Source: an archaeon (GTDB taxonomy: Archaea > Nanobdellota > Nanobdellia > Pacearchaeales > GW2011-AR1). Taken from it: a stretch of DNA of 64,000 nt. Below are positions 6,825 to 14,366 of the stretch, piece after piece; the stretch's first letter is position 1, and every line of letters starts with the position of its first letter. Below the pieces are notes generated by a model, which saw only the letters and a list, made by a program, of their open reading frames with translations, did not search any database and was not told the DNA's origin. Location: NCBI GenBank assembly GCA_018693315.1, contig JABHLR010000002.1, positions 1 to 64,000 on the forward strand. Reading direction: 5' to 3'. The position numbers were made by a program, and so were the translations under genes.

Positions 6825-7426
6825 TATTTCTTTGCTACCTTTTTAGCTGCTTTAGCTTCGAGAGCTGCGGATTGCTCGGCTTGTTTTGCGTTTTTAATTT
6901 TTTCTTCTTTTACCCAGTCTAGTTTTCCTAAACCTGGTTGCCTCATTGTTAGACCGATTTTTGGTTCTTCGCCTTTATATGAGATTGCTACTATTCGTGC
7001 TACGCATTTGTCGCCTTGTGTCAAGATTTTCTTTCCGTCTTTTCCTGTTAGAACTCCAGTGTCTGAATATGAAACGAAGTCGTCCATTGTTTGCGATATG
7101 TGGATCATTCCTCTGATCGGGCCCATGGAAATGAAAGCTCCGAAGTTTGTGATTTCTTCTATTGTTCCGTAGATTAATTCTTGTAATTCTGGTTTGAATA
7201 CAATTAGTTTGAAAGTTGATTCGTAGTAAGCTGCGCCGTCGCCTGGGATAATGATACCTTCTTTGACTTCCATGACGTCGAGAACTGATACTACTGTTCC
7301 TATATCCTTGTCTTGGAAACCTGAGTAGGACTCTTCCAACTGTGCTCGGACAGCCGCGTCAGTATCCATGCCAAACTTGTTTGGCTCTACTCTTACATGA
7401 TCAGTTACTAGAACTTCATAGAACAT
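6824..7426 (-). CDS. rpoE: RNA polymerase subunit Rpo7 (RpoE')
   Basis: The stalk subunit of archaeal RNA polymerase. The N-terminal half begins MFYEVLVTDHVRVEP and includes GIIIPGDGAAYYE and FKLIVFKPELQELIYG. The C-terminal half is an S1/OB domain (GTIEEITNFGAFISMGPIRGMIHISQ). A lysine/alanine-rich tail of about 30 residues is added. A TATA-like GCTTTAAAAACC box at 7446..7457 lies 25 nt before the start, so rpo7 has its own leaderless promoter. The DUF359 gene often found in this archaeal cluster is absent. Confidence 0.95.
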   Translation of the reverse strand: MFYEVLVTDHVRVEPNKFGMDTDAAVRAQLEESYSGFQDKDIGTVVSVLDVMEVKEGIIIPGDGAAYYESTFKLIVFKPELQELIYGTIEEITNFGAFISMGPIRGMIHISQTMDDFVSYSDTGVLTGKDGKKILTQGDKCVARIVAISYKGEEPKIGLTMRQPGLGKLDWVKEEKIKNAKQAEQSAALEAKAAKKVAKK

Positions 7427-7463
7427 ATCTTACTGAGAAAAATTTGCTTTAAAAACCTTATGC

Positions 7464-7847
7464 TTAGATTAATTCGAGGTTGTTTTTGCCGCGAATTGTG
7501 AGGATTTTGTTATTTACTCGGGATTTTAGGTTTCTGTCGAGTGTTGCTAGAACGATGTCTGTGCCTAGGATGTAATTTACGATTTTGATGTCGACGTTTG
7601 GGTTTCTTTCTGGGAGCTGAATTACTTCTGGTTTTATTGCTTCTATAATTTCGAAGGCTAATCTTGCGGCATGTCTATTTATTCTTTTCATTCCGTGTCT
7701 ATCTTTTAGTGCGCCGAGTTCGTTGAGGACATCTTGTGGGACTATCCATTCTATTTCTTTGTCGATGACTTGCTCGGCTATGTTTGGGAAGTCGATTTTT
7801 TGTTTCGCGCATGTTAGGACGAAGTTTGTGTCGAGTAGGATTTTCAT
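7464..7847 (-). CDS. PIN-domain nuclease of the Fcf1/Utp24 type
   Basis: The 127-aa protein has the PIN acidic residues in place: MKILLDTNFVLTC (first Asp), a central VLNEL Glu, and a late GTDIVLATLDRNLK stretch with two Asp. Family members related to eukaryotic Fcf1/Utp24 act in small-subunit rRNA processing, and archaeal copies typically lie upstream of rpo7 as here. Start spacing fits the divergent TATA box at 7867..7880. No paired antitoxin gene is adjacent on the same strand, which argues for the housekeeping rather than VapC role. Confidence 0.85.
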   Translation of the reverse strand: MKILLDTNFVLTCAKQKIDFPNIAEQVIDKEIEWIVPQDVLNELGALKDRHGMKRINRHAARLAFEIIEAIKPEVIQLPERNPNVDIKIVNYILGTDIVLATLDRNLKSRVNNKILTIRGKNNLELI

Positions 7848-7866
7848 AATGTTGTTAGTTTGACAA

Positions 7867-7880
7867 GATTTATATAAGTT
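7867..7880. promoter_or_regulatory. Shared TATA-like box for divergent leaderless genes
   Basis: GATTTATATAAGTT is nearly symmetric. Its centre is about 27 nt from the start of the minus-strand PIN gene (7847) and about 24 nt from the plus-strand ATG at 7898. This is the second case in the window of one box placed for two leaderless genes. Confidence 0.5.
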
Positions 7881-7897
7881 AGCTTCTTGAGTTGAAT

Positions 7898-8461
7898 ATG
7901 AAAGAGGTTGGTAATGTTCTTCGGATACTGAAAGAGACGAAGCGACTTGTTGAGGAGGATAATTCGCATGCGTTGAAGGCTTTGTCGAATCAGACGATTC
8001 ATTCTGCTATGGTTGCGCAGGATGGGGATAATATTGTTGTTGCGGTTTTGGTTTATTCTTTGGGGAAGGTTTTGGAGCGTGGGCATTATCGTGAGCTTGA
8101 GGGTTGGGCTGAGTTTTATGATGTTGTGAATAAGAATTTGAATTTGGCGATTAAGGCTCTTGAAAAAAATAATGTTGATAATGTGCGTGTTTATTTGGGG
8201 AGAATTAGAAATTCTTTGAATAAGTTTGATGGATATTTGGGTGAGTATATTAAGGATGTTTTTAAGAAGGCCGAGGTTAATAAGGCGTTTAAGATGTATG
8301 AGCATGGTTTGTCGACGGAGGCTACGGCGAATTTGTTGGGAGTGAGTCTTTGGGATTTGTCTTCGTATATTGGGCAGTCGCATATTGGTGATGCTCATGT
8401 TGCGATTACGATGCCAGTTGCTGAGAGGGTGAAAATTGCGGAGGGGATTTTTGAAGAATGA
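7898..8461 (+). CDS. Helical hypothetical protein paired with a PIN-like protein
   Basis: I do not recognise a named family. The 187-aa product is all-helical by appearance. Residues 100-130 (KFDGYLGEYIKDVFKKAEV) and the C-terminal half (MYEHGLSTEATANLLGVSLWDLSSYIGQ) resemble a helix-turn-helix, so DNA or RNA binding is possible. An upstream TTG start at 7892 is possible, but the ATG at 7898 fits the promoter. It overlaps the PIN-like gene at 8458 by four bases, so the two are translationally coupled and probably act together. Confidence 0.7.
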   Translation: MKEVGNVLRILKETKRLVEEDNSHALKALSNQTIHSAMVAQDGDNIVVAVLVYSLGKVLERGHYRELEGWAEFYDVVNKNLNLAIKALEKNNVDNVRVYLGRIRNSLNKFDGYLGEYIKDVFKKAEVNKAFKMYEHGLSTEATANLLGVSLWDLSSYIGQSHIGDAHVAITMPVAERVKIAEGIFEE

Positions 8462-9132
8462 AATACCTAATTTTTGATGCGGGGCCGATAATTTCTTTGA
8501 CGATGAATGGGATGTTGCCGATTATTGAGAAGTTGAAAAGCGTTTTCCTGGGTGAGTTTATTTTGACGCCGCAGGTTAAGAAAGAGGTTGTTGATAAGCC
8601 GATGAAGATTAAGAAATTTAAGTTGGAGGCTGTGAGGGTTCGGGATATGATTGAGCGCGGTGTGTTTAAGATGTCGTCTGATGTTATTCCTGATGATAGG
8701 TTGAATAATGAGACGAAGCGGATTTTGAAAACTGTGAATGGGGTTTTGAGGACGACGGCGACTGGGGAGAAGATGAAGATTATTCAGGATGGTGAGGCTG
8801 CGTGTATGGCGTTTGCGAAATTGTGTAAGTGTGATAATGTGATTGTGATTGATGAGAGGACTGCGAGGATGTTGGTTGAGGCGCCGCATGATTTGGAGAA
8901 GTTGATGGAGAAGAAATTGCATACGCCGTTGGATGCTGAGTTGAGTTTGTTGGATGGGTTTAAGGGGATTAAGTTTATTCGGTCGGCTGAGCTTTTGTTT
9001 GTTGCTTTTAAGAAGGGTTTGATTCCGATTAAGAAGAGTGCGGATTTGTTGGATGGGTTGCTTTATGGTGTGAAGTTTAAGGGTTGTGCGATTAGTTCTG
9101 GTGAGATTGAAGAAATGAAAAAACTAATTTAA
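8458..9132 (+). CDS. PIN-like domain protein
   Basis: The N-terminus YLIFDAGPIISLTMNG is a PIN-type start with the first acidic residue. DGEAACMAFAKL and VIVIDERTARML supply further conserved acidic residues, so a metal-dependent ribonuclease fold is likely. At 224 aa it is longer than VapC toxins, with an added C-terminal helical segment (KKSADLLDGLLYG). It is coupled to the helical gene upstream. Whether the pair is a toxin-antitoxin system or an RNA-processing module cannot be decided here. The related archaeal group is DUF3368-like, by resemblance only. Confidence 0.7.
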   Translation: MKYLIFDAGPIISLTMNGMLPIIEKLKSVFLGEFILTPQVKKEVVDKPMKIKKFKLEAVRVRDMIERGVFKMSSDVIPDDRLNNETKRILKTVNGVLRTTATGEKMKIIQDGEAACMAFAKLCKCDNVIVIDERTARMLVEAPHDLEKLMEKKLHTPLDAELSLLDGFKGIKFIRSAELLFVAFKKGLIPIKKSADLLDGLLYGVKFKGCAISSGEIEEMKKLI

Positions 9133-9237
9133 GTGTCAATTTCTTGATAAAATTCTCCTTATGTATAAACATACACTGCGTCGAATTTTATGCTTCGAAA
9201 TTGCCTGCTTAAATTAATTTTTTGAAGTTGGTTTAAA

Positions 9238-9260
9238 TTAAATGGGCGCAGGAGGAATTT
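9238..9260 (+). repeat. Outlying copy of the tRNA-Trp 3' end
   Basis: This 23-bp stretch is a perfect copy of 9343..9365, the last 18 bases of tRNA-Trp plus 5 bases of 3' flank. The copies are direct repeats 105 bp apart. No other part of a tRNA is present here, so it looks like the distal attachment half-site of an insertion that targeted the tRNA 3' end. Confidence 0.75.
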
Positions 9261-9262
9261 TT

Positions 9263-9323
9263 TATTCGCAATTTGCATTTCGTAAAATATTAATTAATTA
9301 ATTTTACTCAAAGCGAATTGCTC
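9263..9323 (-). mobile_element. 61-bp palindromic element next to tRNA-Trp
   Basis: Read on the minus strand it begins GAGCAATTCGCTTTGAGTAA and ends CGAAATGCAAATTGCGAATA. ATTCGC pairs with GCGAAT and GTAAAA with TTTTAC around an A/T loop. The same element occurs at 34237..34298 with 20/22 and 19/20 matches in its ends, and the inner stem has changed by a compensating pair (T-A to G-C). It fills most of the space between the two copies of the tRNA 3' end. I see no coding potential. Confidence 0.65.
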
Positions 9324-9342
9324 ACCCCCACCGAGGTATGCG

Positions 9343-9365
9343 TTAAATGGGCGCAGGAGGAATTT
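9343..9365 (+). repeat. Proximal copy of the 23-bp direct repeat at the tRNA-Trp 3' end
   Basis: This copy overlaps the true tRNA-Trp gene (9348..9418, minus strand). Together with 9238..9260 it brackets the 61-bp palindromic element. Confidence 0.75.
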
Positions 9366-9418
9366 AACCCCCACCTCCCGGGCTGGAGCCGGGTAGACTA
9401 ACATTATCCGATGCACCC
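9348..9418 (-). tRNA. tRNA-Trp (anticodon CCA), no intron
   Basis: The minus strand gives acceptor GGGTGCA/TGCGCCC with discriminator A, D-stem GGAT/GTCT, anticodon stem CCCGG/CCGGG with loop CTCCAGC (anticodon CCA), and T-arm GGGGG-TTAAATT-CCTCC. There is no intron, although archaeal tRNA-Trp genes often have one. The D-loop is short. The 3' end is duplicated 105 bp downstream. Confidence 0.9.
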
Positions 9419-9505
9419 AATAAAGAAGATAGAGTCTTTCCGTTTTTAAAGTTAAGTACTTTCTTTTCCCAATACTTTTATAAATAAGTTTATCTTAACT
9501 TTAGC

Positions 9506-9991
9506 ATGGTGAAAAAGGTGGTGAAGAAGACTGTCACTGAAACTATCAATGATGATGGTTCCAGGAAGACTGTTGTTAAGGAGCATGCGCCGAAGGAAGT
9601 TGTGAAGAAGAAGCCTGCTGTGAAAAAAAAGAAGATGACGGCGAGGGAGCGGGAAGAGTTATTGATTGAGAATTTTGTTGGGCTTCAGCATGCTATGACG
9701 AATATGTCGATTAAGTTTGGTTCTTTGTCTGATAATATTAGTAAGTTGTTGCAGGTTTTTGAGGAGTCGGCGAAGAATTTTGTTTCTGGTGGAAAGAGTG
9801 ATGATAGGGATATGTTGAAGAAGATTGATTCATTGTTGAACCAAAATAAGACGATTGCTAAGGGTTTGGTTTTGATGGAGGGGAAGTTGAGGGGGAGATC
9901 TGAGGAGCCGAAGGCGATACCACCTAGGGTGGAAATGAAGCCTAGGACGGAAGCACCTCAAATGAGACCCAGGCCACTTCCAAGCGCATGA
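9506..9991 (+). CDS. Basic coiled-coil-like hypothetical protein
   Basis: The 161-aa protein has a lysine-rich N-terminus (VKKVVKKTVTETINDDG and KKKPAVKKKK), a central helix (residues 50-130) with heptad-like LLIENFVGLQHAMTNM and DMLKKIDSLLNQN segments, and a proline-rich tail. It overlaps the next gene by four bases, so the two are coupled. The neighbour carries a secretion-ATPase N-domain, so a structural part in a pilus or secretion complex is conceivable, but no family is recognised. A TATA-like CTTTTATAAATAAG lies about 25 nt before the start. Confidence 0.7.
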   Translation: MVKKVVKKTVTETINDDGSRKTVVKEHAPKEVVKKKPAVKKKKMTAREREELLIENFVGLQHAMTNMSIKFGSLSDNISKLLQVFEESAKNFVSGGKSDDRDMLKKIDSLLNQNKTIAKGLVLMEGKLRGRSEEPKAIPPRVEMKPRTEAPQMRPRPLPSA

Positions 9992-10665
9992 GTTCTGTAG
10001 ATGTTTCTATGATAGCCGCTGATCCATTTATTAGTAAATTTGTTTTTGCGATTATCCAAAATATTCGTGCCAAGAATTTTGATTATGATGACCGGCATGT
10101 GATTCACGCTGACATGGTTCCGAGAGCTTCTGAGAGGGTCATACATGCTTCGCTTGGGGAAAAGATCACTAGAAGGGTTCCTGCTATGGCTCCTGCTGTT
10201 CGGAAGAGAGATATGAGTGCTTTGGTCGCTCCGATTGCTAGGCCGAGGATGAGAGCGCCGATTCAGCAAGTTGCTCCCCCTGTTCAGGCTCAGACGATGG
10301 CTCCACCTATTCAGCAAGCTGCCCCAATTGTTCCGCAGGGTATGCCGCCTGGGTTGACTCAGGATTATGGGAAGATTACTCCTTTGTTGAATGATCCTTC
10401 GATTTCTACGATTGAGTGTCAGGGTCCAGGAAAGCCGGTGATGATTATTCGGGCTGGGCAGAAGCAGGTGACGAAGATTGTTTTGAGCGGGAAAGATATT
10501 AAGGAAGTTTTGGATAAGGTTTCGGATGCTGCGCATATTCCTTTGCTTGAGGGTGTGTTTCGTGCGGCTGTTGATAATTTTTCTATTAATGCTGTGATTT
10601 CTGAGATGATTGGTTCGCGGTTTGTGATTAAGAAGCAGACGGCTTATGCAATGCTGGAGCGGTAG
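9988..10665 (+). CDS. Secretion/pilus ATPase N-domain-like protein lacking the motor domain
   Basis: The 225-aa product has a variable N-terminus, a Pro/Gln/Ala-rich linker (residues about 70-125), and a C-terminal domain: YGKITPLLNDPSISTIECQG, then KPVMIIRAG and a helix pair ending in ISEMIGSRFVIKK. This pattern matches the N-terminal domain of type II/IV secretion ATPases (a DPxVxEIxVNGP-like start and a dGSR end). The Walker motifs that normally follow are absent; the protein ends about 10 residues later. It may be an adaptor derived from such an ATPase. Family assignment is by motif resemblance only. Confidence 0.6.
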   Translation: MSSVDVSMIAADPFISKFVFAIIQNIRAKNFDYDDRHVIHADMVPRASERVIHASLGEKITRRVPAMAPAVRKRDMSALVAPIARPRMRAPIQQVAPPVQAQTMAPPIQQAAPIVPQGMPPGLTQDYGKITPLLNDPSISTIECQGPGKPVMIIRAGQKQVTKIVLSGKDIKEVLDKVSDAAHIPLLEGVFRAAVDNFSINAVISEMIGSRFVIKKQTAYAMLER

Positions 10666-10695
10666 GCTTAAAAGATATAATTTGATTATTTATTT

Positions 10696-10977
10696 ATGGA
10701 AGATAAGATTACGCCCGAGAAGCTTGAGAAATATTTTGATTTGACTAGTCGGGCTTTGGCTGAGGTTAAAGAGAATATAATTTCTGGAAGAGAGGTTGAT
10801 GCTAAAGAGATTGTTGATATGGTTTCTAATTATTTGTCAGATGCTAAGCACTTTGAGGGTAAGGGGGATTTTATTAATGCTTTTGCGGCTTTGAATTATG
10901 CGCATGGGTGGTTAGATTCTGGGGTTCGATTGAAGGTTTTTGATGTTACGGACGATAAGTTATTTACAGTCTGTTGA
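10696..10977 (+). CDS. DUF357 protein
   Basis: The 93-aa helical protein matches the archaeal DUF357 family: LEKYFDLTSRALAEVKE, then YLSDAKHFEGKGDFINAFAALNYAHGWLDSGVRL. The function of the family is not established. It stands alone 30 nt after the secretion-domain gene, and its last 18 bases overlap the convergent gene at 10960. Confidence 0.85.
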   Translation: MEDKITPEKLEKYFDLTSRALAEVKENIISGREVDAKEIVDMVSNYLSDAKHFEGKGDFINAFAALNYAHGWLDSGVRLKVFDVTDDKLFTVC

Positions 10978-11301
10978 TACTGATAGAACTCTTTTTAGAA
11001 AGTTTACATAGAGTTCTTGTGGAACTTCCTCTGGGCTTTTTCCCTTAAATTCTGGAACTAGTCTAGAAAGCTCCTTCCATCCTTTTGTGCCTCCGTCGTT
11101 TGCTAGTTTTTCTAATACTGCTTGTGGACCTGCGCCGTTTCCTTGATATTCTAAAGAATAATGCTCTCCTCTGTATTCGAACGTAACTTTCCCATCTTTT
11201 GCTTCGGCCAAGAAATTAAAGCCATGTAGTCCTCCGAACGTATTGAATTCTTCCGCTGTTCTTTGGGCGTAGCGCTCTGAATCTTGTTGGGCTTGACTCA
11301 T
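10960..11301 (-). CDS. Hypothetical protein (113 aa)
   Basis: I do not recognise it. It is soluble, with a beta-rich middle (GKVTFEYRGEHYSLEYQG) and a helical C-terminus (ELYVNFLKRVL). It has one Cys and no signal peptide. It is convergent with and overlaps the DUF357 gene by 18 bases. Its codons are less biased than those of flanking genes, suggesting a young or transferred gene. Confidence 0.6.
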   Translation of the reverse strand: MSQAQQDSERYAQRTAEEFNTFGGLHGFNFLAEAKDGKVTFEYRGEHYSLEYQGNGAGPQAVLEKLANDGGTKGWKELSRLVPEFKGKSPEEVPQELYVNFLKRVLSVSTDCK

Positions 11302-11376
11302 ATAATTATAGGTTTTTGAAGTTAATAATATTTACTATACCAGAATGTATATAAATTGGGTTTGTCTTTTTGGGTT

Positions 11377-12057
11377 ATGGAAAAAACTTGGGTGATAAGT
11401 TTGGGTGGTTCGCGGATTGTGCCGGATGATGTTGACGATAAGTTTCTTGCGAGGTTTAAGAAATTGATTGATGCGCATCGTGGTGTGAGATTTGTGGTTG
11501 TGACTGGTGGAGGTTCTACGGCGAGAAGATATATGTCGGCCTTGAGGAAATTGGGCAAGAAGACGCAGACTCAGTCGAGGGAAGGGATCGCGGTTACGAG
11601 ATTACATGCTGGATTTATGGCGAGGTTTTTTGGGAAGTCGGCTAATAGTAGTGTGCCGTTGAATATGAAGGAAGTTAAAAATTCGCTTGGGAAAAATCGT
11701 GTTGTGTTTTGTGGGGCGTTGAGATATGGGACGAAGCTTACGACTGATGGTGTGGCGGCGAGGGTTGCTGGATATTTGAAGAGTCCGTTTATTAATTTGA
11801 CTAATGTGAAGGGGTTGTATAGTGCGAATCCGGCGACTCATAAGAATGCGAAGTTTATTGGGAAGATTGGTTGGAAGAAGTTTTATGATATTGCGAAGGG
11901 AATTAAGTTTGCGGCTGGGCAGCATTTTGTTTTGGATCAGTCGGCGGCGAATGTGATTATGAAGAAGAAGATTGTGACTTATATTGTTGGGTCGCTTTCT
12001 GCGATTGATAATATTCTTAAGGGGAAGAAGTTTGTTGGGACGAGGATTGGGGGATGA
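11377..12057 (+). CDS. pyrH: UMP kinase
   Basis: An archaeal amino-acid-kinase-fold UMP kinase that phosphorylates UMP to UDP. Visible motifs are VISLGGSRIVP at the N-terminus, VVVTGGGSTARRYM for phosphate binding, and TDGVAARVAGYLKSPFINLTNVKGLYSANP for the nucleotide site. The 226-aa length is usual. The start at 11377 is chosen over an in-frame start at 11356 because the sheet strand begins there and the TATA-like TATATAAATT box is at the right distance. It overlaps rnp3 by four bases. Confidence 0.93.
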   Translation: MEKTWVISLGGSRIVPDDVDDKFLARFKKLIDAHRGVRFVVVTGGGSTARRYMSALRKLGKKTQTQSREGIAVTRLHAGFMARFFGKSANSSVPLNMKEVKNSLGKNRVVFCGALRYGTKLTTDGVAARVAGYLKSPFINLTNVKGLYSANPATHKNAKFIGKIGWKKFYDIAKGIKFAAGQHFVLDQSAANVIMKKKIVTYIVGSLSAIDNILKGKKFVGTRIGG

Positions 12058-12566
12058 AACTGAAAAAAATTAAATCTAAGGCTGGGATTGTTGATGGTTG
12101 TGATGGGTATTTGATTGATGCTGATGAGAAAGTTGCTCGGGCTATTGTTGCGTCGCTTAAGGATAAGAAATTTGGTGGGGTTGTTGCTGTGCTTGGTCGG
12201 AGTGGTGGATTTAACAGGAGAGTTGTTGAGAGTTTGAAGATTGATTGTTTGGTTTCTCCTGAGTCGGGGGATAGGAAGGATAGTTTGAAGCAGAGGGATT
12301 CGGGTTTGAATCATGTTGTTGCTAAGGCTGCTAAGGCTAAGGGTATTGAGGTTGTTATTGATTTTGATTCTTTGGTTGAGATGAAAGGTAAAGAGAAGGC
12401 TTTGGGGTTGGCGAGAATTATGCAGAATGTTAAGATTTGTCGGCGGGCTAAGTGTGGGATTAAGATTTGGGGAAGTGTCGATGAAAAGGCTTTGAGGAGT
12501 TTTGGGTTTAGTGTTGGAATGTCGAGTGTTGAGGTTAGGAAGGCTGTTGCTGCGGAGATTTTATAA
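12054..12566 (+). CDS. rnp3: RNase P protein subunit p30
   Basis: A TIM-barrel (PHP-like) protein of the RNase P holoenzyme that trims tRNA 5' leaders. Signature stretches are LVSPESGDRKDSLKQRDSG, a helix with NHVVAKAAK, and IDFDSLVEMKGKEKALGLARI followed by MQNVKICRRAKCGI. At 170 aa it is short for the family (about 210-230), with losses at the N-terminus. It is coupled to pyrH. No RNase P RNA was found in the window. Confidence 0.88.
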   Translation: MKLKKIKSKAGIVDGCDGYLIDADEKVARAIVASLKDKKFGGVVAVLGRSGGFNRRVVESLKIDCLVSPESGDRKDSLKQRDSGLNHVVAKAAKAKGIEVVIDFDSLVEMKGKEKALGLARIMQNVKICRRAKCGIKIWGSVDEKALRSFGFSVGMSSVEVRKAVAAEIL

Positions 12567-12586
12567 AGAGTTTTGTCTTAGGTTTT

Positions 12587-14335
12587 TTGATGGTGAGTAT
12601 TACTGGTTATGCTGTGGATGTTGTGAGTGGGATTGGGAATCATATCGCGAAATTGCCGGCGAGTGAGGCGATTATTTTTGATATTGCTGTGATCTTGATT
12701 GTTGCTGCGATACTTGCTTTTATTGCTAAGTTTTTGAGGCAGCCCTTAATTCCTGCTTATGTTTTAACTGGTTTGATTATTGGTCCGCTTGTTTTCGGAT
12801 TTGTTAGGAATTTGGATTTGATTTATGCGTTCTCTGAGATTGGAATTGCTTTCCTGTTGTTTACGGCGGGGCTTGAGATTTCGTTTAAGAAGATTAAGGA
12901 GGCTGGGCTGAAGAAGATTGTTTTGATTGGGTTGTTGCAGGTTGGTGTGATTTTTGCGTCTGTGTTTTTTCTTGCTGACTTTATGGGGTTGACTAGTTTG
13001 CAGGCTGCTTATATTGGTATTATTTTGGCGTTTGGTTCTACGATGGTTGATATTAAATTGTTGGCTGATCGTGGTGAGTTGGTGACTTTACATGGGCGTT
13101 TGGTTTTGGGTATTTTGTTGTTTCAGGATTTGATTGCTATTATTGCGATTGTTGTTTTTACTTCTGGTAATTTTGCTGTTGGTCCTCTGTTTATTGCTTT
13201 TGCTAAGCTTGCGACGATTTTGATTGTGGCGATAGTTTTGCAGAAATATGTTTTGAATAAGTTGTTTAGGTTTGCTGCTAGATCTAATGAGTTGTTATTT
13301 TTGTCGTCGCTGGCTGTGCTTTTCTTCTTTATTATTTTGACCTATGTTTCTGAGTTGTCGATTGTGATTGGTGCTTTTATTGCTGGGGTTTCTTTGGCTA
13401 ATTCGCCGTTTAAGATGGAGTTGGAATCTCGTGTTGCTCCGCTGAGGGATTTCTTTGCTATTTTGTTTTTTGTCGCTCTGGGTATGCAAATTGTGTTTAG
13501 TGGGATTGGTGAGAGGATGGTTTTGTTGTGGGTGCTTTTGGCTGGTGCTTTTTTGATTAAGCCGATTATTACTTTGATTCTTTTGAGGGTTACTTGTTAT
13601 CGTTCTCGGACTAGTTTCTTTACTGCGATTTCGCTTGCTCAGCTTTCTGAGTTCTCTTTGATTATTGGTGCGATTGGTGTTTCGATGGGTGCTTTGGATG
13701 TTTCGATTTTTTCGACTGTGATTTTGGCGACGATTATTACGATGTCTGTTACTCCTTACTTTATTAATTTGAAGGATGGGTTGTATCGGGTTTTTAAGTA
13801 TCCTGTTAGGATGTTGCGGTTTTTGCCGATGAGAGATGATTTGAAATATGAGCGTGGGGACGATAAGGATGTTTTGTTGATTGGGTCGCATAGGATGGGT
13901 GGAGCTTTGATGGAGGAGTTGCTGGGTAAGAAAGATAAGTTGTTGGTTGTTGATTATAATCCTGAGGTGATTGGGATTTTGAAGAAGAAGAAGGTTTCTT
14001 GTATTTATGGTGATGTTACTAGCCCTGAACTCCTGGACAAGATTAATCTTAAGAAATTGAGGTTGGTAATTTCGACTATTCCTGATTATGGTGAGACTCT
14101 GCATTTGTTGAAGAAAATTAAGAGGGTTGCGCCGAAGGTTAAGGTTGTTGTGACGGGGTCGAGGATTAGTGAGGCTTTGAGATTGTATAAGGCTGGGGCT
14201 GATTTTGTTGTGACGCCGAAGATTATTGCTGGCCAGGAGTTGGCTGAAGTTATACACGGCAGTAAGATGGATCTGAAGAAGGAGAAGAGGAAGCATTTGA
14301 AGCATTTGAGTGAGATACATAAGTTGCTTTACTAA
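12587..14335 (+). CDS. Kef-type cation/proton antiporter (CPA2) with TrkA-N domain
   Basis: About 12 membrane segments occupy residues 30-410, with the CPA2 signature FGSTMVDIKLLADRGEL...HGRLVLGILLFQD around residues 145-180. A cytoplasmic Rossmann domain (residues about 430-560) starts DVLLIGSHRMGG and continues VVDYNPEVI and CIYGDVTSPELL, as in TrkA-N regulatory domains. The protein likely exchanges K+ or Na+ for protons under nucleotide control. A second ATG one codon downstream is equally possible. G/T-rich codons match the region. Confidence 0.92.
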   Translation: MMVSITGYAVDVVSGIGNHIAKLPASEAIIFDIAVILIVAAILAFIAKFLRQPLIPAYVLTGLIIGPLVFGFVRNLDLIYAFSEIGIAFLLFTAGLEISFKKIKEAGLKKIVLIGLLQVGVIFASVFFLADFMGLTSLQAAYIGIILAFGSTMVDIKLLADRGELVTLHGRLVLGILLFQDLIAIIAIVVFTSGNFAVGPLFIAFAKLATILIVAIVLQKYVLNKLFRFAARSNELLFLSSLAVLFFFIILTYVSELSIVIGAFIAGVSLANSPFKMELESRVAPLRDFFAILFFVALGMQIVFSGIGERMVLLWVLLAGAFLIKPIITLILLRVTCYRSRTSFFTAISLAQLSEFSLIIGAIGVSMGALDVSIFSTVILATIITMSVTPYFINLKDGLYRVFKYPVRMLRFLPMRDDLKYERGDDKDVLLIGSHRMGGALMEELLGKKDKLLVVDYNPEVIGILKKKKVSCIYGDVTSPELLDKINLKKLRLVISTIPDYGETLHLLKKIKRVAPKVKVVVTGSRISEALRLYKAGADFVVTPKIIAGQELAEVIHGSKMDLKKEKRKHLKHLSEIHKLLY

Positions 14336-14366
14336 ACCTTAAAAATGCGTTAATCTATGGAGCTAT

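Noticed and set aside
7898-9132. Classical VapBC toxin-antitoxin pair
   Set aside because: The PIN-like protein is too long for VapC and the upstream protein lacks an AbrB or MetJ-like antitoxin form. Left as unassigned pair.
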